A DNA stretch of 64,000 nt from Apiosordaria backusii (Eukaryota; Ascomycota; Sordariomycetes; Sordariales; Lasiosphaeriaceae): NCBI GenBank assembly GCA_030549205.1, contig JAUKTV010000002.1, positions 2,418,001 through 2,482,000 on the forward strand, read 5' to 3'. The position numbers and the translations under genes were made by a program. A model generated the notes under the pieces. It saw only the letters and a program-made list of their open reading frames with translations. It had not been told where the DNA came from and did not search any database. Shown here one piece after another: positions 45,052 through 56,812 of the stretch (positions are counted from its first letter, which is position 1; each line of letters starts with the position of its first letter).

Positions 45052-45984
45052 GTAACTAACCTTTGCTTATTATCAAAGCGACACAAAAAACTATTTTGTA
45101 CCAACTATTGTTAAACTACTACGCCCCTTTCTACTTCTTTGCATATATACAACACACTCGAGCTCGAGCCTGCTTCGACATAACACCATCATCATCATGA
45201 TCATCATCATCATCTCTGCTGATCGGGTTTTTTTTTTTTTCAATCCATCACGGCTTTGGTGGCTTTAATTAGAAAGTTTGGGAAGGAAGAAGAAAAAAAA
45301 GACAGGGATATATAAGGTATCGGGCGAAATTGGTTGTGGATCACTTATTCTTCTTTTTTGAAGCATGGCATAGCGGGGGGGGAGCGAGCGAGATGGGCTC
45401 TTTCTTATTTTCTTTTGCGATTTTGCGATAGGTATAATAATTGACTACCTATTCATATAAACAAAAGATTTTTTTTCTATGCCTCCCATTTTTGGCTCGT
45501 ATGGTGGAGTGGTGGTTGCTTGCTTGAGCTCTGTGTGCTTGGGGGTCACAGCAGTATGAAGATGTGCGATAAAATCGCACTACTGAGAATGCACACAAGA
45601 ATCCTTACATGCCAAGATCTCTCTTTTGTAAATACAGTTAATGATATGTAATTCTGTACACTTATATACGCGTGCTATCTGACAGGTTCCATGCTTTGTC
45701 CTTCCCTGTTCCCCTCCCTCCCTATCAATTTCTTTTCTTCCTTATCATGATAACAAATCTGTGACCCGGTAAACTAGCCAAATAGCTAACGCAAGCTGGA
45801 GCTAAAATAGAGAAATCAACGCCTAGCATGCTGCCCTGCTAAAACCTCTCTCTTTCCTGAAATGATAACAATTATCCATTCATAAACCCATCCATAAACA
45901 AACTCCTGCGCGCGCTAAGATCCTGTCCTGCCGTAAAAGTCATACTGAAAGCCCGTCCCGCTCTCAGAGTTGATGATAATCCCC
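45052..45984. other. 3' flanks of convergent genes
   Basis: 0.93 kb between the C2H2 gene (plus) and the disordered protein gene (minus). It contains a CAT/ATC microsatellite at about 45187-45214, a T run near 45230-45240, and AT-rich patches consistent with two 3' ends. No gene-like frame. Confidence 0.6.
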
Positions 45985-48481
45985 CTAGTTCGTAACTCTC
46001 CTCACCCACAAACCCGTCGGCTCATACTCGCTATCCCTGTCCAGCCTCTTATAAGCCCTATGCAACTTCAGCCCCAACTCATATTCCTCCCTCTGCACCT
46101 CCGACAACTCCTGCTTCAGCGCCTCCACCTTCTTCTTCTCAATCTCCCTCTTTCTTATCACCTCCTCGCTGTTCATCAGCTTATCTGTTGGCATCATCTC
46201 TGTCATTTGAGTGATTGAACGGTTGATGTTGATTCGTCTGTTGGCCAAGGCCCGAAGTTGGGCATTGAGTAGACTAACACGATCTTGGGCTTCACCTTCG
46301 GGCGGTGCTGGAGGGAGAGATTTGTTAATATCTGAGGCGCGCGAGTTGGGCCGCTCGATAGCTTGGGCACGAGCAATGGCTGGATTGACCATGGCCAACT
46401 GCTCGGTATGGGTGGAAAAGGGCGAAGTCATAAACTGATCAATAGGGGATGTGACCGGGCTGTTGTCAGATGAGGGGCCAATCTTGCCTCCGTGGTGGAG
46501 ACCGACTGGGAGAGAGGGAACGGGTGGCTGATCCTCGTCTACTGGGTCGTCACCGTCGTCCCGAGTTGTGCCCGTATTACTTGTGGCGTATGTGGTTATG
46601 CTGAACCGAGAAGGGGGCTGCACATAGGTATCGTTGTTAGCTGCAAGAGTAGCTGGTGGGGCGATCCCAGGAATCTGAAGCGGGGATGTGTGTAGCGGTC
46701 CCTGGGATGGCTGGGAGTAGACAGACGAGACCGATTCCTGATGTTGATGGTTCGTGTGCACTGGAGGTGGCTTCCTGCGAATCATGTTGGACTCGTGTGA
46801 TTTGGTGTTGTTAAACGTGGGGCTGGGGAGGGCAGCCAAGTTGGGAACGGCATCCCTGGCAAGCTCTCTGGCAGCCATTGCTGGTGCGTCCCCCCCGCCT
46901 AGCGGAGTGCTAGAAAGCGGCGGACTTGGGTAGCTCTGCGCATTTTCGGAGGGGAGGTAAGCCGTCGGAGGAGTCTGCTGGGACGGGGTGTGCACGATAT
47001 TGTGGGACGTCTCCCGCAAGCCGGTCCTGACAGTTGGTGTTTCAGTTGCTGGAGGGCTGATAGGTGGGGTTTGTCCTCGCCGTGGCATTGCCCCTAGCGA
47101 GAGGTCAGGCTTTGGCCTTGCTGCCTGTACTGGTGTAAAAGTTCTCCTGCTGCTCTTCTCGGGAATTCTCAGGGGGGCAACTTCAGGAGTATCGCGAACA
47201 GGATCAACAATCGCAGTTCGACCACTCGCACCTCGCCAACCCGGGCGAGTTGATGTGAAGGCGCCAGCAGCGGGATCTGTGTCATGCTGGGGCTCTCTTT
47301 CTCGACCAGCAGCGGCCTTCTTTGCAATCCTCCGTACTCTGTCTGTGAAGGACGGAGGCACTGTAGGACTTGGCTGCGGGGATGCCCATGCAGTTGCTGT
47401 TATTCCTAAACCTTGGGAGAACTCGGCAGGATTCACTTGAGACGGCCGGCCACGGTCAACCTTTGTTCGCTCACCACTCAGCGGATCCCAGCGGGGTGGT
47501 TCTTGACCAGCCGGGCCGGTCTCACGTGGTGGGTGGTCCCGATTATTAGAGTTTGTCTCGCGCACAACCGTACCCGACTGCTTCCTCCGTTCTCTGCGCA
47601 GCATGGGAATGCTGGTAGCACCGCCACGGCTGTTGGGTGCCCGGTGAGGTGATTGCCTTCCTGTTTCCGGGGTAGGCGTCTGTCCCTGTCTCGAATGGCC
47701 ATTTTGAGCAGTGTTGTGGTGGGGAGAAGTCTGTTGGTGTTGAGGAATAGCTGTCGGGTGGTCGTCTTCCTCTATTGGGGAGACATCGCCGGGCAAAAAG
47801 CGCTTCACACCCTCGGAATCGGGTTCTGGGGAGCTCGGCGGGGAGATCTCCTCCGCCCCGCCGTAGCGGTAGCCGTACTTGGTAGCCACGGTTACTGTGT
47901 AGTCCGATACCGATGGTTGTGGTTGTGTATCTTGGGAGTACACAGACGACGGTGGTCGATAGGTGGAGGTGCGGACTTTAATTCGGGCTGGGTTGCGGGG
48001 AGGTGGTTCTTGTATTACTGCGCGGGGAGCAGTTGTCTCACTGCAGCACAACGTGACGCTATTAGCAACAAGGAAGCGAAGTCGGATGCAGTCAGCTGCG
48101 GTGGATAGGTAGGAGATTTGAGTGAAAGAAGTAGTAATCGTCACTTTTTGACGCAGGGACTGGAAGATGTCCAGGTGAAGTCGGCTGGGTGCAGTGGGCA
48201 GTGGTGGTTGGAGGGGCAGTAGGTAAGCATGAGGCGCTGTAGCTGCCCAAAAAAGCACGCTACAGCCGAGCCCACATTCAGGAACACGGCAGGCACTCAG
48301 CGCTCGCCTACAGAATGTGACCCCGCCTAACTTGGGTTGGAAGGAAGAGGGAGAGAGAGAGTAGCAACTCACAGGTGAGACTCCAAAAACTCTCGAGGTG
48401 GTCGTGGGGGAGGGGACCTCCTTTGATCGAATAGCTGTACCCTCCCTTTTTTGGCGCATTATTATGGTTGTTGTATCCCAT
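45985..48481 (-). CDS. Disordered protein with C-terminal coiled coil
   Basis: The body, 45985-48040 on the minus strand, is one open frame of about 685 codons. It starts near ETTAPRAVIQEPPPRNPARIKV, passes through Pro/Ser/Thr-rich disorder and ends in a coiled coil (KREIEKKKVEALKQELSEVQREEYELGLKLHRAY, quoted here only as part KKKVEALKQELSEVQ) and EPTGLWVRRVTN. I propose the start at ATG 48481 (MGYNNHNNAPKKGGYSYS, then HDHLESFWSLT), followed by an intron whose donor is near 48375 and whose acceptor is CTGCAG at 48041-48046. With the canonical donor GTGAGT and that acceptor the phase does not match, so the first junction is unresolved. The alternative, continuous reading from 48501, gives a poor N terminus. 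Family unknown to me. Confidence 0.65.
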
Positions 48482-51143
48482 CCCCAGTCGTATCCTCTCA
48501 TCGTCCTGTTTTTGGGAGATCTTGAGCCTGTCCCACATCATAGGCATATCTGCTGTCCTTCCCACGGTCCCAGCCTTCCTCTTCAAGTCGCTCTGTCTGG
48601 ATTGCTCTCCCCACAGCATTTATTACCTCTGGCGCTCACTAGCCGTGATCTTAAAATGATGAATCCGGGCTCTGGATAGAATGCGGAGGTGGAGATGGCG
48701 GGATGCGGACAAGGCCGCGTTAGATCGTCACAGCGCGGTTTGACCAAGTCAGGGGTGCATGAGCCTTGATTTCTCCGGACAGCCAACCTGGAAGGCTGTG
48801 TATCGAGCGATTAAGTAGAGACGGCGCTGTTGGTCTCCCCAGGTGTATTCGACAGGTTGGAAAAGGCTGACAGCCGGGGTGAGAATGGAATGGGATTTAT
48901 TATGTGAGATTGAGGGGCGTCAGGACCTTATCAAGTCTGCCGCACAGCAGATGCCGGGTATATTTGTTGACAATTCCAGACCTGTTTGGAAAGGTGTTGC
49001 GGGAGGACCAAGTTATTGGCTGTGGCCGATTTGATATCAACTGATAGCTATTTCCACGTGGAACAGCTCAGAGAAGGTCTACAGCCAAGTCGATGTTTTG
49101 GTGTCTCGTTTTTGACTTGAATGAGAGCATATCGGTCATTGGGTCAGAACAGCCCTTCGCCGCCGTGGCGCGCACGGCACTGGTCGTGTTCGGTGGTCTT
49201 CAGCGCGCGGCTTTGGGGCGTTAACGCGTGATTGGGGACGCTTCTCGATTTGTTGGTCTTCGTTCGCTCCTCGCTACTGCCGGGTGTGGTTGATGAAACG
49301 GCCGAGTCCTGCAGCCAAATTGCCTAGCCGAACCCAATGTCTAGAACGACGAGATGAAGTGTCTAGGGCATCAAGGGGTCTTTCTCTAGATATCTACGAT
49401 ACGTATTCAAGGTACGACTCCTGTCTTGATTGATGCGCCGATCAAAGCATCTCAAGTCTTCAGCCGCTTATAAGATCTGTCAGATGGTGTCCGCGCCTCG
49501 TCTCAGCATGCACGGCTGGGAAGCACAGGCCACACGTCTGCAGCGCCATTGGATCCCATGCCTTGGAAAAGAAGCAGATCGTGCAGAGACCGCCATGAGA
49601 ACCCTTGGAAATTCCTGGCAGCAGTGCAGCAGCTGAAGAAGTAAGCTACCCTTGGAGTTGCAGTAGGGCGAGATGGATGGCTCGGTACAGGCTGTGGTGG
49701 GATGCATCTCATGACTGTTGTTTCAAATAGGCTTGCTGTCTTTGCTAGTATGAGAAGTAGAAGGAAGAAATGCACCATGATGTAGTCCGGAGTAGATGCC
49801 GCTAGCGTCTGATATTTTTGGAAGATGAGAGGGGCATATCTCTTGTTTCACTCTGAGGGCTCCACTCTGCACCCCTCCCGTCCCTCCGAACACCTCGGAG
49901 TTTGGACAACTTCACCTTGGGAGCTCCAGCAGGGCCGCTCTCTCGCATTTGACGTTTGCCGAGCTCCTTCTCCAGATTTTGTTGACAAGAGGTGGGAAGA
50001 TGGCCTCTTGGACGGCGACCACTGCCGAATGATCATCATGGCGTCTGGGGGCCGGATCACACAGCTCCTTCAACCGCAACAGATCATCCTGCTCCCGGCA
50101 TAAACTGTGAAAGTCATGGAAGCATGGATTGACCTTGAAGATATTCGAGCGAGGACATCAACAAAAATCCTGGAGGACTCAGACCGAGCGTGATGAGCAA
50201 CAAGATCGCCAACTTCTCATGCAAGATGCCTTTCATGCCATTATGTTCAACCCTAACCCCACCCTTATCACTAACACGATAAGGATTTTCCCACCTCAAC
50301 TCTGAATTAGACAACTCAGTAAAAGGATCATCCGTTTTCCCTTCAACATCTCTCGATGTCATTCCACATCGTCATTCCTACCACCAGCCCAATCTTAAGC
50401 GGCCGTATGGCGCAGGTCATGCAAGTTTGCCATCACAGAATTGGGCAGCCATTTCGTTGGCTCTTTCCAAATCCATCCCGCTGTCGGCTCGACTTGGCCA
50501 AAGCTTCACCACTCAAAAGAGGCGGGACCACTGTGAGCGTTGTATTTCCTCAACGGCGCAGTCAAAACAACAAGTCATACCTTGGTAACTACTAAATGGA
50601 AACAAAAGTATGACACTCACCGCTATCTCATCATCAATCTATACTGCTTACGGGTACTATATGCAAAAGCAGCATTGCGGCGCTGTTAACTGTTGTTTTT
50701 GCTTTCCCAGCTCCACTGCAGCTCTCCCGCATTTGGCCATCGAGGGTTTCATTCTTGGGAGACATTCGAGAAAGGATCGGCAATCTAACCACTGTTCCAG
50801 AAACTCGCGTGGCTCATCTTTTTGAGACTAACCTGGAAAAGTTCAACAGCTGAGGGAAAGCTGTTCAGGATGCGGGCTTGGCTGAGAATACACCTAAGCC
50901 ACGCACCAGTTCGAGAACTAACTGCAGTAGAGTTGCGGCGCAGTTCACACCTTCGCAGTTCTCTTTTGGTTTGGGGGGAATCAATGTCGGTATTCTTCCC
51001 TCTCGCTTCGGATAGGATCGGCGAACCGATGTGAACCACCACCCAACACCTGCATTAGTACATATGGGGGCGGCCAGCTCCTACGACACAATGTAGGTAG
51101 GTAACAAGAACGGTCTACCGGCCCTATCCGAAGGTTTGCCAGT

Positions 51144-51554
51144 TTGTTTGAGCGGGACTTGGCAAATGATGACGATGTCTGCTTTTATATGCCTCCCGTC
51201 GTTTTGGTGTGGTGGCAAATTTTACATCAAGTTGACTACCGACTAGCACAGCCGCACAAGTTCAGCTGGAAATTCAAACACGAAGTTGAGGAAATAGAAA
51301 TCATCGTGAGAAAAAATCAGGGAATTTCGGTGCAGTTGGAGGGTTTCATCTTCAGCTGTTTGCAGATGCTCCAACAAACCTGTCTGGGTACTCAAAGAGC
51401 GTTAGTCGTCTTCTTGCCCACAACTGAGGCGCACACAGAAGCCGTGATGATTTTGAAATACATGTTCGCCAATAGATTAAACACATATCGCGAGCAGGTA
51501 GACATAACAGGTATGAGATATTTCAGAGCCGCCAGAAATGCATTGGATGCCTGA
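51144..51554 (+). CDS. Doubtful 136-residue ORF
   Basis: Single-exon open frame from MFERDLANDDD to RAARNALDA. The amino-acid composition looks protein-like (KFSWKFKHEVEEIEIIVRK, LQMLQQTCLGTQRALVVFLP), but it has no recognisable domain, no introns and less biased codon use than neighbouring genes. It may be an orphan gene, a fragment of an older gene or chance. Confidence 0.25.
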   Translation: MFERDLANDDDVCFYMPPVVLVWWQILHQVDYRLAQPHKFSWKFKHEVEEIEIIVRKNQGISVQLEGFIFSCLQMLQQTCLGTQRALVVFLPTTEAHTEAVMILKYMFANRLNTYREQVDITGMRYFRAARNALDA

Positions 51555-51742
51555 CTGTGTTATTACACCAGTCTCTTCTGAGTATCAGACGGTAAACGAT
51601 AGAAGACGAAATCTCTGGTGCTGCATTTCAAAAAACTACAGCATTGATAAAATTCAGATAGGCAATGAAGAATGGAATGTATCAAGACACTGACATGCCA
51701 TGCTCTGGACAGCAAAGCACGCAGGGACTTTACATGTCAGAC

Positions 51743-51893
51743 AGGCCTATCGACTATCTTCCAAGGTCTGCTGAATAGGGTATCCTTAAAGCCTCAAAAC
51801 AAAGTCGGTAGGCCTTGAAATATAGTCAAGAAACCTTGAAAGACAGTTAAACAACCGTTCAAGTATAATCAGAGCGCCTTTATTCAGCAACTC
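51743..51893. repeat. Degenerate ~21-bp periodic array
   Basis: Units beginning AGGCCTATCG, AGGTCTGCTG, AGCCTCAAAA, AGGCCTTGAA, AAACCTTGAA, CAACCGTTCA and AGCGCCTTTA follow one another, mostly at 20-21 bp spacing with one of about 26 bp. The AGGCCT seed and the period recall the intronic minisatellite at 12280-12723. Confidence 0.5.
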
Positions 51894-52121
51894 AGACATA
51901 GTCACATAGGTAGAAGACTGTGTAGCCGTCCCTGTTTTTCGTCCACAGTGTGCACCCCTATTTAGCTGCCGACAGTATCATCCCACAGCAATCAAATCCG
52001 ATTTTCTATATCACTCCTTAAATCGGTGAACATCGCAATCACAGAGCACTTAGTTTTTAGCCATCAAACTGCAACCGCATCAACATGTGAGCAATGGATG
52101 ATGTTGCTCCCGGTGTCATAA

Positions 52122-52154
52122 CCCCCCCCCCCCCCCCCCAAAAAAAAAAAAAAA
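52122..52154 (+). repeat. Homopolymer pair C18-A15
   Basis: Eighteen C followed directly by fifteen A. Such junctions are error-prone in sequencing and can mark an insertion or a processed 3' end, but no target-site duplication is evident. Confidence 0.9.
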
Positions 52155-52562
52155 GGGTGCATCTCTCACTCAGCGACACCGAGAGTGCTTCTGTTGGTAC
52201 CCAAGGAACATTGCTCTGTTCAGCTCCTGAATTCTACTACTCAACCGGTACCAGTACCTTAACGACCCTTCTGCTCTCCATAGATCGATCACTTGAGCCG
52301 GGACTCCATTCAAAAGCTCCACGTTCGGGACCAGCTTGTGCGATCAGTCTTTTGCTCTCTGTGCTCTGTTTGTTTGTTTGTTTGTTTGTTTTGTAAACAG
52401 CTTGCTCCAACCGGGACTCGTTCCGGTTCGCTAGCACACGAGCCAAATGTTGACGAAGCATCCTCCCTGTGACTGAGATAAATAGGATAAAGAAAATCAA
52501 AAAGCTCGCCGGCTAGCTCCCTCAAGCAGAGGGAGCTGGTATGCTTTTACTTCGGCGGTCGG

Positions 52563-52650
52563 GGCAGAACGGGCGGGACTCGAACATGTAGGGCTCTCTT
52601 GGCTTGTTGAGCGCAAGCCCCCATACCATTGAGCTAGGTTTCGAGGGATC
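52563..52650 (-). other. tRNA-like relic (pol III A and B boxes)
   Basis: On the minus strand TAGCTCAATGG (revcomp of 52627-52637) fits the A box, and TGTTCGAGTCCC fits the B box. A stem-loop GCTTG-CGCTCAA-CAAGC sits at the anticodon position, but U33 is missing. The T stem and acceptor stem do not pair. I read it as a tRNA pseudogene or the head of a SINE rather than a working tRNA. Confidence 0.35.
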
Positions 52651-52784
52651 CCGTTCGGTGAAAGCTCAGCGGTTAAACTGATATATATACCGTGGGAGAA
52701 AAGGCATGTCTGGTCACTGCATCACGAAAGTGCGGATGACATGTTAGATCTTCGATTCACCAGTGCAAACACATACACAGTGTT

Positions 52785-54452
52785 TTACATCGCCCGCCCT
52801 GGCACACTCCCATCCTCTCCAACATCAACAACGGTAACACTAGTCACAGTATCCATCTGAATCCCCCTCACCGTCCCACACTTACCCGCCCTTTGGCTTC
52901 GGTCCAACCCGATCCCATCGTCAGCTCCGACCCCACTCCCCATCATCCTAGTCAACGTCTCCTGACTAGCAGTTTTATTCCTCATCCTCTTCTTCCTACT
53001 CCCCACCCTCCCCAACCCCAAGTTCCCCCTCCTCATTCCCCATTGCTTTTCCCCTTCCCCCCCTCCCCCCTGCCGCTGATCACAACCACCAGCCTGCACC
53101 CAAATCATATTCCCAAACCTCCTCCCCGCCGGCGTCTTCATACCCCCTATCCCATCCCCCCAGAACCCACTAAAAGTCTCAATCCCTGATTCCTCAGCGT
53201 CGATCCCCTCCGATGTGAAGATGAGCCGATGTCTCGTCACGCCCCATAGCAACACGTCCAGCCAGCCGTTGCTCGCTATCAGTGCCCCTGCCGTGCAAAA
53301 GTACGAGATTGGCACGTGGGCACCGGCCATGGTTGCGATTCTGCCTAGGGCGAGGGGGAGGGTGCAGAGGATGTAAATTAGGGGGTAGAGGAGGAAGGCT
53401 TTTTGTTGGTAGTTTTTGTTTGGGTTGGCCCCTGAGGGGATGTTGACTGGGGCGGTTGTAGGGAGCGCTGGGAGGGGTTTGCTGGCGTTGATGGTGTTGA
53501 CAGTTTGTGTGGGGGTGGGTTGTAAGATGGGGCGTCGTCGCCGGGTGTATCTCTCCTCGGACTGGGACCGTCTTGACTCTTTGCGGAGGGAGATGAATAC
53601 AGAAGTGTACAGGATGGTGGTCAGGGCCAAGGAGATGAATATCCAGAGGTAGTGGAGGAGTAGGCGGTGGGTTTCGTAGTGGATGTTGATCCAGCACTGG
53701 AATTGTGTCAATGATTGTGTTGGGAAAGGGAAGGATGGACATACCCAAGCTGCGGCTCGAACATAGAGACCTCCTCCATCTGCTCCGTTTCTAGTGAGTA
53801 TGACACCCAGGGCTGCCATGAGGTAGTTGAATACCCAGAGACCAACGACAGTAGCGTAGACTGCCCATTGGGGAGGGGTGTAGTTCCGCACTACGGCTAG
53901 ATAAGTGTGAACAGCGATGGCGGTGATGAAGCAGCTTGATGACAGGTCACCAGTGGAGACAAGCCAACCCTGAGCCCAGCACGCCGGTGTGTGGACTATG
54001 ATCCCATCTCTTCCGAGCCAGACAGCGTTTAGCAGAAACGCACCGGCTTGGTGGATGTCGGCCAGGAGGAGATTGTAGATCAAGACGAGAAACTGGTTCG
54101 GGTATGCCTTTTTGCGTCTTGATCCCAGGTTCTCTCTGCCGCGGCTGTTGTTATTTCTGCATTGAGGAAAGAAATGTCGCTCCGCGAGGCCAAGTGAAAG
54201 GTCAACTGACGAAGGGGCAAGGACATGGATCGACTTGCGGCGCTCCGACTTCCATGTTTTCAGGTGCCATCGTATAAGCTTGACGGTGAGGTACACAAGA
54301 AGGACCGTAGAGGAGACAAAAGACAGGCCGGCGAGGATGGAAACGCCCCAGAGTCCTTGACGATGGGCCAGTGGGAGAGGGATCAAGCTGTCGATTTCGT
54401 TCTCGGGGGCATGGGGATCATCTGCCGCCATGTTCAACACCACACAACACAA
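52785..54452 (-). CDS. Seven-transmembrane GPCR-like receptor
   Basis: Two exons on the minus strand, 53745-54452 and 52785-53696, give 539 residues, or 532 if the second ATG (54431, MAADDPHAPE) is used. Seven hydrophobic segments are seen: LWGVSILAGLSFVSSTVLLV, FLVLIYNLLLADIHQAGAFL, the ACWAQGWLVSTGDLSSSCF helix, WAVYATVVGLWVFNYLMAAL, LLHYLWIFISLALTTILY, FLLYPLIYILCTLPLALGRI and SYFCTAGALIASNGWLDVLL. A long basic third loop (RKESRRSQSEERYTRRRR) and a long cytoplasmic tail follow. The pattern resembles fungal Git3/cAMP-receptor-like GPCRs. The 48-nt intron rejoins AAW|CWINIHYETHR. The ligand is unknown. Confidence 0.83.
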   Translation of the reverse strand: MCCVVLNMAADDPHAPENEIDSLIPLPLAHRQGLWGVSILAGLSFVSSTVLLVYLTVKLIRWHLKTWKSERRKSIHVLAPSSVDLSLGLAERHFFPQCRNNNSRGRENLGSRRKKAYPNQFLVLIYNLLLADIHQAGAFLLNAVWLGRDGIIVHTPACWAQGWLVSTGDLSSSCFITAIAVHTYLAVVRNYTPPQWAVYATVVGLWVFNYLMAALGVILTRNGADGGGLYVRAAAWVCPSFPFPTQSLTQFQCWINIHYETHRLLLHYLWIFISLALTTILYTSVFISLRKESRRSQSEERYTRRRRPILQPTPTQTVNTINASKPLPALPTTAPVNIPSGANPNKNYQQKAFLLYPLIYILCTLPLALGRIATMAGAHVPISYFCTAGALIASNGWLDVLLWGVTRHRLIFTSEGIDAEESGIETFSGFWGDGIGGMKTPAGRRFGNMIWVQAGGCDQRQGGGGEGEKQWGMRRGNLGLGRVGSRKKRMRNKTASQETLTRMMGSGVGADDGIGLDRSQRAGKCGTVRGIQMDTVTSVTVVDVGEDGSVPGRAM

Positions 54453-56080
54453 CTTGAGGATCTCAAGATATTCCCGATATCTTCATCGCCAAGCTTGTAG
54501 TGACACTGGTGAGGTAAAAGCATGTGGGTCAAGAATGATTGTGTAAACGTGGCTGTCAATGGACAGATGTAGAAAGAACTCCGGTCAAGTATGTAGACGT
54601 ATGTCAGATCACGCACAGCCGGTCCGGGTGCCACGGGTACTGAGGAAAGACCCTGGCTGCGGCGTTCGGGGTGAACGATGGGCTCTTGGGCGATTTTCTC
54701 ACGATCTTCGCTGCGTCTTTGCGGCAAAGGTGTCATGCAAACAGACAAGTGCGAAAATAAGGTAGGCTGCGTCGGGTGCAGAATTGTAAGGGGCTGTCCG
54801 ACTGGTGGACGTTAAAGTGCTGTGCCTCACCGTCGACCATCCAAAGGTGTCAACCAACGATCGTTACTTGGTAAGGATTGGGAGCCTTGCTTCAAACCAT
54901 CCAAGTGAGAGTGATACCTATTGTTTCGTGCAAAAGCATGGCAATGTCTCGACTTCGAGTGACACACAAAATCATGGGACGGTAACTTTATGGGGACCAG
55001 AACGTGGTCTCCTCGAATGGTCCGCACCATCGTTCATCAGAATGTTTTATTAGCTGGTAACGAACCACCAGCCCCCAGGACTCTGTTTGCACGCAGCTTG
55101 TTGGCGTAGTCTGTGCTTTTGAGTAATTGATAAACGTGGGAGAAACCGTTTGTGGGTGACACAAGTGTCAGATAAAACAAGACAGCATCGGAGACAGGTA
55201 CGCCAGAGACACAGACACAGACGGGGTGCTTGGCGATGTGTTGCACAATCCAGCCAGATAGGAAGGTAAGACGGCATTCTTGGATCGGGTTCATTCCCTC
55301 CGGTTCACGAGCCTCGGACCGGCACTTGCTCTTGCAAAGGGGGGAAGATTTCTCTGGCAAATGTCAGACTCGAGAACCGTGCATGTATCTTAGCAGCGTC
55401 AATAAGGGACCGGTATTAGGGCGCTGAGTGAGCAATTTCTTCAGACATAACCGAAGATTCCGGAGAAAAACAACCATGAGAATATTCGGCATTGGCCGGC
55501 AGCGGTTGAGTCTAAAACACTTCCCTGTGTTGAGTAGCAGTGAGCCTGAGCGGTGGATTCTCTGTGGAGGGAGCACGTGATGATGCACGTGCAAAGCTCA
55601 TGGTGAACACTGGCTGAGTGGGTCTCAACCTCATTGGCAAACGATGGTGCAATCCGCGCTAGGCCCAAAGTGGATGGGTTGGAAAAGCATGGCCTTGAGG
55701 TGTCGACGACATCGTCCCTTTCTCCTCCTTCTCTCCCTGTTTCCTCTCATTTACAGCACCTGCGACTGCCTGGAGATGTCTCCTTTTCCACTGTATTCAA
55801 CCGGTGCTCCTTGCATTGCGATGCGACAGTTGACGAGCAGTACCAGACAGTCACTTTCCTCATTTGGACGAGATCCACACCACGACAGCACGCTTCAAGG
55901 GAGTCAAGAGCAGTGGTCATAAGGGAAGTAGATCTCTCGTTGTCATCTCATTCTTTCCTATTATTCCGCTATATTATATGGTCATGATCATTATCCAAAG
56001 CCAAATCCTCCAACTCCGAGCAGCAAGTGCTGTCAACAAAAACGCACGCTTCACTTATCCCCATGGCAACACCCCTTTTC
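54453..56080. other. Intergenic, no supported gene
   Basis: 1.6 kb between the receptor promoter and the 3' end of the cysteine dioxygenase gene. Several short overlapping frames, none with domain features or splice sites that improve them. Confidence 0.55.
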
Positions 56081-56812
56081 TCACAATTTCTTTCCATACG
56101 CTGAATAGTATCCGCAGTTCTTGATGTGGCTCTTCTTTCCAGTCTCTTCGTTGAAGATGTGGCAACCCCCCTTCGCGACATTTGGTGGAGTGTACAAGTG
56201 AAGTGAGACAGCGAAGTCGCTGCCTTGATTCCAAACTCTGTGGACGCCGAGCTCATCTGCCATGTATGCTACCTGGTTTTCCTTGTATACCTTCTCCGAG
56301 ATCACCTTCATTGGCTTCCCTTCCTCACCCGCCTCTGGAAAGGCATATCTCGTTTCTGTCAAATCGCCTCGAAGGATTTTCATCAGGCAATGGGCGTTGC
56401 CGTGGTCATGGATGGGGCTCCCCTTTCCAGGAGACCAAACGAGAACAAGCTGTTGTCGTCCAATCAGTCAATCGCTCAGGGGCAAGTAAACAAATCCCCA
56501 CTCAGGGGTCAGCACTGGGAAACATACCAAATTGCTCTTGCCGTTACCTTCATCCACCAGGTTCCTGGTGTATCCTCTACTGGCGTCGCCCATGGCGAAC
56601 GTCGCCCATTCCCTTTCGTCAGAGTTATAGGCCTTCATCAGCTTGGTCAGGTACTCGACGTCCACATCGTCGGACGTCAGACCGGACGATGGGCCCAGGG
56701 CGTCCTTGAGTGCCAGGACGAGCCTGTCGAACCGATTCATGTCGACATGGAGGCTGCACTCGAAGGCAGCCAGTGCGCCGGGGCGAACAGTCTGAACAAT
56801 ACCAACCGCCAT
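56081..56812 (-). CDS. Cysteine dioxygenase
   Basis: Non-heme iron enzyme that oxidises L-cysteine to cysteine sulfinate in sulfur amino-acid catabolism, cytosolic. Exons 56528-56812 and 56081-56449 (intron 78 nt) give 217 residues, close to the ~200 of the family. Cupin iron ligands are in [10 protein letters not shown] (two His) and GVHRVWN (third His). The Cys of HDHGNAHC and the Tyr of SLHLYTPP correspond to the Cys-Tyr cofactor pair known from mammalian [14 protein letters not shown] is the most sensible start; the frame is open further upstream but without homology-like sequence. Splicing joins [17 protein letters not shown], the usual position just before the metal site. Confidence 0.93.

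Larger units (their letters stand above)
48482..52784. other. 4.3-kb gene-poor region
   Basis: Mostly without supported genes. It contains a doubtful ORF at 51144-51554, a degenerate 21-bp periodic array at 51743-51893, C18 followed by A15 at 52122-52154, a TGTT run near 52366-52392, and a tRNA-like relic at about 52563-52650 (each listed or discussed separately). Also AACCCTAACCC at 50249-50259. Confidence 0.55.
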
